Made by a program: the position numbers and the translations under genes. A model generated the notes under the pieces. The model had not been told where the DNA came from, ran no database searches, and saw only the letters and a list, made by a program, of their open reading frames with translations. A DNA stretch of 64,000 nucleotides from Apteryx mantelli (lineage: Eukaryota; Chordata; Aves; Apterygiformes; Apterygidae): NCBI RefSeq assembly GCF_036417845.1, contig NC_089983.1, positions 25,975,297 to 26,039,296 of the forward strand, read 5' to 3'. Of this stretch, positions 43,501 through 64,000 are shown piece by piece. Position 1 is the stretch's first letter, and each line of letters opens with the position of its first letter.

Positions 43501-46500
43501 TGCTAGTTGCACTTATTCCAGGTGTGATGTAAGATGATTTAGCACATCTGTCTCTTACTGTGATGAGAGAACTTGGCTGGAAGCAGATGACCTCCAGATG
43601 TGTTCCTAATCCGTAGCCTGGGCTATGTGGGGAATGTGCCAGTGGTGCTCTGGGTGCCAGGAGCTAATTGCTTCTGTGTTTAGTAGTGATGACTTTGCAC
43701 GAGGGTTGTAGTCAATTGCATCCTTAAGAACCAACAATTGGAGAAGAGCTTATGTCAGTTAAGAGCTAAAATGATGTGATAACTTTTTTCTACGCAAACT
43801 GGATAAGAGAAGAAGGTAATCAGTGCAGCAGCTTTTAAGTGATGAAACATACTTCACACATTGCCGATTCTTCTTTTCTCTGGTTATACAGTGGAACCAC
43901 CCACAAAATGTCTTCAGGGAAACTCTGAAATACAGAATATTGGCCAAATTCTCTCAGACCTCATAGGAGCTGAACAACTAGCTTAGCTTTCAGGAAAGCT
44001 GAAATTGAACAGCCTGTGCTGAAATTACTCCAACGGAGAATCAATCCACTTCTTAACAAATACATGCATTTAAACATGTAAATGTCAGGATCCAGAGACA
44101 CACTTCAGCCTTAATGCTGTCCATGGTCCCACTGATGAAAGCACAAAGACTGCCAGTGTCAGACCTTGTCCAGTGTATGAAATGCAATACTGGTAAGAGA
44201 GGATATAGCTACAGTGCCAAAAGTCAGGCAAGGCCAAGCTCTACTTTCTAGACTTGTAGTAACTCAACTGTATACTTACAAAAGCAAATTAGAATCAGGA
44301 TATGTACCCAAAATACAGTATGATGACATAATACCATCCCCAGAGGCAGACACTTCTACGAGAGCCCTGAGGTGACTGAGGCTTGCTTAAACATTGCCCT
44401 AGATGACTCCACTGTCAGCATGTAGAAGAGCTGGAGGTGTTTATGGGAATTGCAGCTCTGACACTTGGACCACCCTGCCTGGTCAATCTTCCTTTTGGTT
44501 GTCGGACTCTTGTGCCTTGCAAAGCACCTCTGCATCTGCAGAGAGAAAAGTCCTACCTGGAGGTTGCAGACAAAGCTCAGAACAAACTGCAGGAATGGTT
44601 TTGCAGATGCTGAATATACACACATCTTGGCACCACCTTGTCACAGTGATCCAAATACATTTTAATCTAGTGAGGCCTGGGTGTATTTTCTAACTCTCTA
44701 ACGGGCCTGTGCAGCAATATGCCACTTAGACTGGGCATTGGTTGAACAGCACTTCCAGGCATAGAGATGATGGATTTCCTGTGTCAGTTATGGAATAACA
44801 ACTTAGATCAAATTGCTCCTCTCCCCTGTATTAATGACCTTGGGAATAAATCTCTTACATGGGATTTTTCTGTATAACAAGTAGTAATAGTAGTCTGTCC
44901 TGAGATGAGCACATTTTCCATAGATATAGAAGGCTGCTAGCTGGCAATTTGTGCTGTTGGGAAAGGGCTGAGTTATTAATAACTGTAATGTAGGTGTCTT
45001 CTTACCCCATCCAGGTATAAGTGAGATTTCCCTGGCCATAGAAGCAGAATATTTGAGGAGTCCTCCCAGGCAGGAAAATCTTCATGAGGGGATGCATCAA
45101 TGTAGCAGGTCCTTTGATGTCCTTGCCACTCTGTAGCATGGTGAATTCATGCAAACTCCTGTGCTGATGAAGTGGCTTTCAGGAACAAAGCAGAGCAAAC
45201 CTCACATCTAAGGGCTTTGTCCTTTTCCACTGTCTTCTTTGGCTCTCCAGCATGGTTCATGCAGGTCCCAGATTTAAGCCCTCATCCTCAGGTAGGAGCT
45301 CTAGAAGCAGCCTGATCAAAGACAAGAGGTTGAGCAGCAAGTGAGTAGTAAATTGATGAGTTTACTAGTAGCTTATTCAGCAAGTCAGACATGCTACACG
45401 CATCTTCCAGGCTGGCTTCCTAATGGTAAGGCAACGTGAAGCTGCAACCCCCCTATAGATTCCTTTCACATTTGGTCGCTGCTCAGCTCAAGACTGTCAT
45501 CTGACTTGCTTGTATCTTCAGTTATTGTTGGTCTCCATTCTCACTGCTGCACCTGTGTTCAGTGTTTGACTGCATAATTCAGGCAAAATGTTATCCTGCC
45601 TTACTCAAGCTGGGCCAACAAGTGTCCAGGATTAGTGTCATTTTTATCTGAGAGCAGCTCAACTGGGATGATTGATGCCATTTAAAGGAGATCAGTGTTT
45701 CTCCTCACCTGCAATAGATTAACATTTGTGCTGCTGATGTAACTAGGTATTTTGCAACCATGGTTCCTCCATTTGAATGGGGACCTTTCCCTTCTTCTTT
45801 TCTTCCTTTTTAGACTACAGTCCTTTTTTTTGGAAGCATGCTTCTGATTAGACAAATGTGCACTGTGTCTAAGCTATAATATGCAAACTTCATAACTGCA
45901 GAGGTTAAGATCACCATTTTTGAAATAGGTTTTTGGTAGTTTAGTTCCTTTGGCTTGCATGATAGAAACCAAAGAAAAGATGCATAGGAAACAAATTTGC
46001 TACAAACATCAGTGGGGATGAAATACATTTGCAGGACAGCTGAGAAGTGTCTCAGTAGGAAAACTGCAATTTAGAAGTTCCTGAAGTTTGTGGAATTAAA
46101 ATCTTATCTGTCAGTTTATACTGCTTTAAAATTAATGTCTGTATTAATGCTTGGCATGTTCTTATGTGCTCTTGAACAAACAGAAGTACACTCCAATAGG
46201 ATCTCAAGACTGTTGTTAATGCCTTGAATGCATTTCGTCTTGAAAATATTTACTCCCTCTGTTTTGCTCTTCCAAGTGATTGTTTGTGGTAGTTATCTCT
46301 TAAATGCAGCTCATGTGCCCGCTGCATCTTTTCTAACCATCTGTTGCCATCTGCTGGCAATAGCGTTGAGTCGCCAGACTAGTGTGAGATGGCGTCCAGT
46401 GGAAAATGTATGCCATACTGTATATAACTAGGGGCAATCTGGTAACAAACACATGACAAATTTGCACAATACTTGTCTAACCATCTGCCTTCTGTTATCC

Positions 46501-48499
46501 AATACTGCCATAATGTACTGTCACCAGCAATGCCATTTTTTCTGATACCAAACTGCACTAAAAATTGCAACTACTACAGAGAAATAGTGCATTTAGAAGC
46601 CAAAAACAAATGAAGGAGCACTGCTGCTATTTTTCAGCTCTTATGCCTTTAATTTCCCTGACATAGTATCTACCAAGAGGAATTTAAAGTGTTAATTTTA
46701 AGTAGTAAGTAACTTAAAATACCTGTGCAGACCTGTGTGCACTCTTTAGAGGATGGACTGAGGTGCGGATCTCTTTGCATTTGGTAACTCAATTAAGTCA
46801 CCAGCAATAGTGTGAGTAGCTCAGAGAATAGAGGGGGGAAACTTGCCCTGCTATTGACTCTGTTTGAGGTGATATTTATTCTTTTTATTCCATTTCTGCT
46901 TCCCACGTGTGGCCCTATGTAGTCCCAGCAGCCGTTATAGCCTCCTGCCTCTGTTCTTTCCCCACTGTGGTCAGGAACTGCACCTATGCAGGCGATTCTA
47001 TGAAAAATACTGTGTTGCAAATTCTCTATTCCTCACTCTGTCCAAAGCCTCTGGTATTCAGTTCACCTGTAATTCGGCTGTATGATGTCACCCTGCCAAA
47101 GGGGCTTATCTGCAGTAATATTTGTTTGTGGATGACTTCCTTCAGGTTAGGAGTGGGCAAGGGAAATCCCTTGCAGAACTTGGTCCTGACACTCTTAATG
47201 AATTAAAGAAGTGGTATTCTAAACTCAGACAGCACAGAACTATGTTTCTTTCCCATCTATATGAATGAGACCTGTTCTGCCCTCTTGTTCACTTTCTTGA
47301 CTGTATTGTATAAAACTGCTGCCTTTACAACTCTGGGAAGTGGATTTGTCTGAGATCTGGGGAGGCCCTCACAAACTAGGCCAGAAAAGCTTTGAGTTGA
47401 GATAGATGAGAAAAAGTTTTTCCACTTGGGAATGAAAGTTTTTTAAAATCTCTGAATGCTTTGAAGGTAAAAATACCCTTCTTAGCAATGCATGAAATCC
47501 AGACGCTCACAGCATAGATCATCCCTTCCTTTGCTTTTTCACCTAGGTCATGACTGGTCACATTGCCCTGTTAATAACAAGCAGCATTCATTTCTCTGTC
47601 CATATTTAACCACAGGATTTCAGGTTGCCTTGATTTTTTTTGTTGTTTTTTGGGGTTTTTTTTTCCTCTCTGAGGGAAATAGTCTTGCATCTCCACCAGC
47701 AAACATTCCTTGCAGTTGGTTTGTAGCTCCCCAAAGGCCTTCTCCAAATATCTACTCCTGCCTCTTTGAATGTAGACCTCCAACTTGCTGCCAGTAAAAT
47801 GTAGCTGGCTCTCAGGTTAAGGGGTCTGTTCTAGGTCAGCCCAGCTACAGGAGAATTAACCCGTGTTGATTGTACAGATTTTCTGGGGCTCTTACACACT
47901 CAACATCCTGCTGATTCCAAACAGCTAGACCTTTGAAATGATATAAATTTATGTTTCCCAAGAGCTACAGTTTTCCTAAGACTATGGTAAAACTTCTCCT
48001 ACATCTGTTTAGGACTGAAGTTGCCAGTCCTGCCTTGGGTGTGCAAAGAACGCTTGACAGACCTCGTGAGGATCCAAAGCTGCATTTTCAGCGTTCCCGC
48101 AATGACTCCCTGCAATTGTAGCTATAGTGGGCACAACAGCTGCCCGTCACTGGGATAAAGGTTGAAAGCAGTCAAGCAGTTTTTTTGAAATAAGATAGCT
48201 GGAACAATAGGAGCCACTGACTAAAACACAAGCCACAAACAAGGCCAGTCAGAAATAAGGACAGAGTTATACATGGATAGAGAGTTTTTACTGAAGGATA
48301 AATGTAAATGTAGAGGCTAGATGCTAAGTTAGTGAAGGGGCTGACCAAAAAACAAACAAACAAAGTTATCCAGCAAAAAACACCAAGAAACTCGCAGAAA
48401 GCACAAAGGATTCTCAGAAGAAAGTACATCTGGTGTCAACCAGAGGCAAAGCTTTTTGTGGAGAATGTTTTCTGGAAGAAGAAGTTTGGAACATTATGT

Positions 48500-49600
48500 A
48501 AGAATGGTTGTGTCAGGGCATCTAGTCCAATGTCCCATCTCCAAACAGCAGATGCCTAGGGAAAAGTGCAAGAGCAGGGCAAGCATTTAGCAATATTTCC
48601 TCAGGACACTATTCCAGCCTCCTCTGACTTGTGACTCAGGGATTTCTGTGATAGTTTTTGGTTTTGTATTAAATAGCATGAGATGAATTTATCAGACTGA
48701 TTTTTTTTGAATACACACAAATTTCTAGCAACCATAAATTCCTGTACCACAACTTAAATAAGTACTGCATGAAGAAGTGGCTTGATTTAAGCCTGGCAAC
48801 TCTACGTCTACTTTTCATATTGGAACAGTGAGTGAATCCAAAATCTACCTTTTCCAGACCATTCAAGATCTTACAGACCCCATCAGAGCCCTTTCTCTCC
48901 CTGGTTTCTCCTCCAGACTGAAGGGTCATACTCTACCTAATTGTTCCAGGTGCGGGAGTCAATCCATACCTTTGTCCTTGTCACTTTCTTCTGTGTCTTC
49001 TCCAAGTCTTTTGAAATCAAAGGACCAGAACTGCAAATAGTACGCAGATACCCTGGATTTACAGTGACATCAGCTTTCCTCTTTGTTTGGTCGCTTTTCC
49101 TAGCAACTAAATGACTTGCTTTTTTTTTTTTTTTCCCCCTACTGCTACTGAGCACTGAGCTGACCCTTGCACAGAACTATCTACTATACCTAACGATTTT
49201 GCTCCTGACTGGTATCAGTATGCTCATATAAATAATTCCTCACAGTTGGTCCTTTTCTTTGCTAGCCCAAGTAACTTAGCATCATCAGCAAGCACCTCAC
49301 TCTTCATCCCTTTTCCAGATGATTTATGACTATAATGAGTAGGCACTAGCATGTCCTGTGGTAATCCACTGCTACAGAAATCGATCACTTATTCCCGCCA
49401 TTTGCCACCTTTAGTTCAGTAAGTCCATAGCTGTCTAAGGGAGGGTTTTCCTTCTTACTCCATGGCACCTTAGTTTTGCTAATGGCCTTCAAGGGAGGGT
49501 TCTACTGAGTACCTTATGAAAATCCAAGTAGATTTAAGAAAACAGATCTTTTTGACACATTTGTTGACTTTTTCAGAGACTTCTCATAAATCTGGGAAGT
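48500..49600 (-). mobile_element. Degraded CR1 LINE fragment
   Basis: Read on the + strand it follows the reverse complement of avian CR1 in order. First comes GGCATCTAGTCCAATGTCCC (3'-end-like). Then come an AGGACCAGAACTGCAAATAG block, an AGCATCATCAGCAAGCACCT block, a CCTGTGGTAATCCACT block and ACCTTATGAAAATCCAAGTA. Each resembles the usual CR1 blocks (ctagtccaacc, gggcccaaaactgaacacag, gtcatctgcaaac, cctggggaacacc, gctaaagtccaggtaga). All frames are broken. A T15 run at 49120 interrupts it. Assigned by remembered consensus; borders approximate. Confidence 0.6.
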
Positions 49601-49970
49601 ACAGGGAACTGTCTCATGCTCTTCTTCTACAGCATCTTGATTCCCAGAGTGCAGCCCATACAACGGTGAGAATGCATCAGAGCAATAACTGCCTGTGATC
49701 AGTTTTCCCCAGGAAGAAACAAAATCCCGGATCTGGCAAGTTACTTGGGTCAAAGAGGGTAACACGCAGCATTGTGTGTTCAGTTTGGGAACATTTTGAG
49801 TGATCTCACTGAGATGTTCAGTTACTCTACAGATAATCCTTTCTTGTTTTTATTTATTTTAATTGCAAAACACATTGCCACTTAGAAGAAATGACCTTCT
49901 GTAAACTGTAGCAGACACTTGACCATGGAAATATAGTGTGCTCCCATTTCCAGACTGGTGCAGTGGCTTT

Positions 49971-49996
49971 CAGCTGTCATTCCCAAAAAGCAGGTG
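49971..49996 (+). promoter_or_regulatory. CHRNA1: CHRNA1 paired E-box enhancer
   Basis: Two E-boxes, CAGCTG at 49971-49976 and CAGGTG at 49991-49996, are spaced 20 bases start to start, about 150 bases before the ATG. Paired MyoD/myogenin-binding E-boxes upstream of the chicken alpha-subunit gene are known to drive muscle-specific and denervation-responsive transcription. The sequence and position here match that arrangement. A CCAAT at about 50004 and an AT-rich ATATTTT at 50021 follow. Confidence 0.75.
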
Positions 49997-49999
49997 GTG

Positions 50000-50140
50000 T
50001 AAACCAATACCTCAGTGGTTATATTTTGCCAGCACGCTGGCAGGAAGCGGCACAGCCCTCCTCTTTAGAGAGGCTACACAAAGCTCACAGGCGCTTCGTG
50101 CATTCCTCAGCCTATGTGACCGAAGCAAGAGGGAGCTCAG
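50000..50140 (+). promoter_or_regulatory. CHRNA1: CHRNA1 core promoter and 5' UTR
   Basis: This covers the proximal region from the E-boxes to the start codon. It holds a CCAAT motif at about 50004-50008 and an AT-rich, TATA-like stretch at 50021-50027. The transcription start cannot be placed exactly; it should lie roughly 50050-50085. Confidence 0.5.
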
Positions 50141-59998
<9,858 letters not shown>

Positions 59999-60135
59999 AC
60001 ATCAAATTGAAACCATTTGCTGCTCTGGCCAGCATCTGACACGGCCATCAAAACCTGGCTGGCCTCTGGAAGTTTCACAGACAGGAATCGGCTCCCACTG
60101 GGAATGGGATAATAAAATGAAGGGTCCCATACTTA
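59999..60135 (+). other. CHRNA1: CHRNA1 3' UTR
   Basis: A short 3' UTR ending about 15-25 bases after AATAAA at 60111. The end is inferred from the hexamer and a downstream GT-rich element. Confidence 0.55.
60111..60116 (+). terminator. CHRNA1: CHRNA1 poly(A) signal
   Basis: AATAAA lies 113 bases after the stop, with a TTCTTGGTGG GT-rich element about 40 bases downstream. An alternative AATAAA occurs at 61530. Confidence 0.6.
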
Positions 60136-63100
60136 GCACTTCTGAGCTGCTTCTTGGTGGCCTTTCACTGCCAAAAAAGAAACATTTATGCTACTGGTAG
60201 ACTGAATGGCTGTAAACCAGGGTTTGATCCATTTTACCAGTTATTAAAAATGTTAATGTGCTAATAAGATTGTTTGACTTTGTAACCCACAGATACAATT
60301 CTAGTGACATCAACAGCATAATACGCTTTAGCTGAGCTTTAAATCTGTATCTAACTTTAGATTCCAAGCTGCTTTCAGTATCTGCTCTGTGGTTTATGTA
60401 TTGGCAATGTCTCAGATGACTTCTCTTGTAACACTAGATACAACCAGCAGAAATATCTCAACCTCCACGATTAAGCACCCAGTTTTCATAGATAAATCTG
60501 AAATGACTGACTCTGATATGTGCTTCTACCTGTAGAAACTCTTGGTCCAGCAAAGAGGAGGGAGTATTCTTCATAGACAGTGGGAAGAATCCAGATTCAG
60601 ATGGTTGGGCTGCACAGGTATTTTTTGCTATCAAGTCCCGTGGTAAAGCACTTTATCAGAGGAGGATTTTTCACCCTGTTGTATCAGTGAGCCCTGCTCT
60701 GGAACCACCCAAATAACCTGCAGCCAGGGAGCATATTGCACCCCAGTGTGCAAGAGCGTAGCTCCTGGAGGCAGTTACCCTGTCTGAAGGAAAAAAGCCA
60801 TGATATGACCTCTTTTTTTAGCCTCACCTATCCTTCCTGAAAGCTAGTCTAGGCTTCTGCAGAGACATGGGCCTGCGCAGGCAGAAGCTCCTGGATCTCT
60901 GTCATCCCTGCAGCTGCTCCTCAGCCTGCTGCCCCCCAGAAGGCAGCTCCTGCCTATGGTCTAGCACAGGCATCTGAGTGATTCTGTTGCAGTAGCTGTC
61001 CTCTTATCTTTGCCTGCTACCATCCATTTTAAGAAGCCCCAATTTCATTACTTTTTAATGCTTAGGATTTCCAGTTACCACAGATGTTCCACAATTGCAT
61101 CCTAAGGGAAAGGTTTAGGCCACAGCGTGCAAGGGTGTACCCACTGGATCACCTCCCCATTTCAGCCTTGCCTGCTCTAGGGTAGTTGGCTTCCACTCTC
61201 CCTTTTGAGTGCCTAGTAGTGGGGGCAGCTTCAAGCTTGGGGGTGCTCGGTGTGACATCCTAAGCACAATCCTCTCACCTTGTTCCTTGAAAACTGTTTC
61301 CGGCCCTGCTGAATGATACGATGACCACTGAGCGAGACGCAGCATCACGAAGAGCATCACTAGGGCAGGGGCGAGGCTCGGCTTTACCGGGAGCCCCCTG
61401 CCCCCGAGGCTCCCGAGCAACCCACGCCGCCAACCGAGCTGGACTCAAATGTTGAGCAGCAGCTCGCTCTCGTGGCAAAACGGAGTATTGCTGCTTTTGT
61501 CCAAAGACCTTTGATACTGTCAGTTTTTAAATAAATATTCAACACGGACAGCAAGCCTACGTTTGTTTTAATAATACAGTATTGAAATTCTACCACTGCT
61601 GTCTGTTCTTCTCAAAAATAAATAGGGAGAGGCGGGGCAACTGATACAAGTTACTCATCTTTTCAAGCTAGTTGTCCAAGCTAATAGGGAGATTTGTAAA
61701 TAACTTGCTGTGAGTTTAATGAAATAACTTGTATTATGTTAATGCTCTACAGGAATGTGTCATGTCTGCAGTGGACAGGTATCTGCAATGCTCTGTGGGG
61801 CAAATTAGGCACTTGGGTAATATTTCAGTGATTGCCAAGCTGCACTGCACAGCATTCGCTGGGCAGTGTTTTGGTGAGCTGCAGTTCTAACCAAAGCAAA
61901 TAGTTTGTCTAGGTCAATCGATCATTTGTAACACTCTGCTCAGCCCTTACAGTTTTGATGATGGTAATCTTTGCCTCCCTGGATGATCATTACGCCTGTA
62001 AACCATTGCTGAAGATATATGCTAGGCTAAACCTCTGCTGACAGAAGCAGGGCTTGCTGCATCTCTGTTCGTCTTCAGCACTCGGCCCTTGGGATGTGGT
62101 TCCCCTGCTTGCGATGAGCTAAGAGGCAGCACAACGGTGCCTGTGACGTCGCTATTTGGGAGATCGTGCCTGGCACAGAAATGACAGAACAATCCTATTA
62201 AAGTAGCGTGTTGCTTTTAGCATTAAAAATAAGCATAATGTAAGAAGATGGGTGTAAGTATCCACAGTATCCTTGTTCGGGTTCCCCAGAGTCCACAGGG
62301 CAGGTCTGGGGTTTTGCTCTCCAAATGCCAGCTCTTTAGCTGTGTGCGTGCTGTGTGCATGTATGTCTGCCTGCCCATCTCTCTAGCTCTGGCTCCCTTC
62401 ATACACAGCAGCCAGCCTTGTTACTGGGATTTCCTTCCCCTACCTCAGGAACAAGTTTTGAAATTATATTTACTTGAAAATTTTTATTTGTGATAGTTTG
62501 AGCTGTCTTAAAAGCACAGTAAATCTTCCACCTTCATATCACTCTGAGTCTTGATAAACTAGTTATATCTCCAAAGATGTGACACCAGGCAAAAGAAGCT
62601 AACAAGTTCCCTTTTCATCTTGCAGAATTTTAGCACTGTGCTGTGACTCTCCAAACAGAGTCTTCCAAATAGCAGTACTTCAGGGGGAAATACACCAACA
62701 TCTTTTTTTGCTTTGAATACTCATGCTGTCTGGGTCTTCTTTAATCTCTGTTCCAGGCTCACCTTTGTGATAACATTTTTCTTAAGTATTACTAACATTC
62801 CCTGTTATTGTGTACCAAAACAGAGTACCCTTACTTACTTATGGACTATTCCTTCTCATCTGTTACTGTCTTGTTAAAGTGTCAGCATGTCTGTATATCT
62901 GTTAAAATAGTAGCTTTTGGAGTTGTAAATATGCTGTCTCAGTCACTGTCAAAGTTAATCTGCTGTCAAAGTGTAAATACACATTCTCTAATGATGTCTC
63001 ATCTGCAGCACTCTAGTCTCTACCTGGAGTCTTCAGACTAAACTCTGCTCTTTCCTACTTGTTTATCGTCACTGGTTCCAGGGAGGCTGCCCTGGATAAT

Positions 63101-64000
63101 GCCTGTGCAACCCACAGGCATAGCTGTGGCACCTCATTGCCTTCAAGAGGCAAATTTAGATTTTGAACTTTAACTAACAATTTTTCTGATATACAAATGA
63201 GAGAATAGAATCGTCCTTAAGTTTCTCTAATAAGTGTCAAAAGTAATGAAATCCAAACACCATGACACTGAAGTAAGCACATCTAAGTTAAATGCATACC
63301 ACAGGACAGAGGTGAGAAGGTGTCATTTTGACAGTGATAGTACTCTGAGCAGTTAACTTGCTTTCCTTTTAACTGCCATCTTCTTGCTATTAAAGCTGTT
63401 CACTTTGATCTTGTTTAAAATGCCTTATATATATCCTTAATAGAATAGCTCTCTTGGAACTTCTCCAACTTATTTTTAAGTCTGAGTCTCTTTCCAATTT
63501 TTAAACAATATTGGCCATTAACTTTCCCCTTCCCATCCCTTTTATGACCTTCAGCTACTTTCTACTGTGCCATGGATATTTTGCCCTCAGATATGCAGTC
63601 ATCCCAAATCTCTCTCCCCTTTAGCACTTGCACTGTTCAGGAGACCTGACCCCTCTGAGGGGGTTATTTGGTCTGAATTTTAAGAAGTCCATTACCCTGT
63701 AACAGTTCCAAGGGAGCAATTTCACCTCCAAACGAGTCTGTAATCAGAAGAAGCTGCTGCTCTCCACAGTCACCAGGCAGATAAGCTAAATTTGATGGCC
63801 TTATTCTGTCTATTCAGCCGGTTACATCCTGGCTTTGAAAAACGTAGTTGAGTTGAAGCTGATCAACAGAATGAGCACAAAAAAGACATTTGCTAAACTC
63901 TAAATGCCTGATCATGAGTTTGGATATGCCAGATCTGATCATTCACCCAAAACTAGTGTTTGGGTCCTGAAAGCTCTTGTCCCAGATCTGACAAAGCATT
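60136..64000. other. Downstream flank of CHRNA1
   Basis: No coding gene recognised. It contains a CpG-containing GC-rich patch at about 61360-61450 and further AATAAA hexamers at 61530 and about 61616, otherwise AT-rich unique-looking DNA. In other vertebrates WIPF1 follows CHRNA1; I see no WIPF1 coding exon here. Confidence 0.65.

Larger units (their letters stand above)
33746..49960. other. CHN1-CHRNA1 intergenic region
   Basis: About 16 kb separate the two genes. I found no spliced coding gene, tRNA or rRNA. Content seen: moderately GC-rich non-coding DNA at 35000-36500, an orphan CpG-rich zone (38200-39300), T-runs at 42749, a MIR-like scrap near 43466, and a minus-strand CR1 fossil at about 48500-49600. 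Short open frames throughout are consistent with chance. Confidence 0.7.

Noticed and set aside
60136..64000. Start of the next gene (WIPF1 in other vertebrates)
   Set aside because: No WIPF1-like proline-rich or WH2 coding exon is visible; the GC patch at 61360-61450 alone is not enough.

Overview
The window is vertebrate nuclear DNA, most likely from a bird. Evidence for this is the intron-exon architecture, degraded CR1-type LINE fragments, the absence of any recognisable Alu or L1, and a compact (about 10 kb) muscle acetylcholine-receptor gene whose protein has the non-mammalian loop C reading W-V-Y-Y-A-C-C. The species cannot be fixed from the sequence alone. Two protein-coding genes are present, both on the + strand and in the conserved vertebrate order CHN1 then CHRNA1.

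Positions 1-33750 hold the 3' two thirds of CHN1 (alpha-chimaerin, a diacylglycerol-responsive Rac GTPase-activating protein). All seven coding exons of the short alpha1 isoform are here: 1442-1693, 15284-15368, 26066-26239, 27020-27097, 28273-28410, 29465-29570 and 32528-32699. Joined, they give exactly 334 codons plus a stop. The SH2-encoding exons of the long alpha2 isoform lie upstream of the window. A GC-rich minisatellite-bearing block (about 620-1040) sits just 5' of the alpha1 exon and is the best promoter candidate. The alpha1 exon contains an internal AG at 1614-1615, exactly where alpha2 should splice in.

Positions 33750-49950 are a 16 kb intergenic interval. I see no convincing coding gene in it. 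It contains an orphan CpG-rich zone (38200-39300) and an old minus-strand CR1 LINE fragment (about 48500-49600) close to the next promoter.

Positions 49970-60130 hold the complete CHRNA1 gene (muscle nicotinic acetylcholine receptor alpha1 subunit): paired E-boxes, nine coding exons totalling 457 codons plus stop, and a poly(A) signal. All intron boundaries obey GT-AG and the frame closes without error. Two introns end in tetranucleotide microsatellites lying at or next to the 3' splice site. Positions 60130-64000 are downstream flank with no recognised gene.

The two genes do not form an operon or pathway, though both act in neuromuscular and neuronal biology. I found no evidence of a novel multi-gene system. 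The most interesting signals are regulatory: the nested 3' splice sites and GC minisatellite at the CHN1 alpha1 start, the orphan CpG island, and microsatellites used as splice-acceptor context in CHRNA1.
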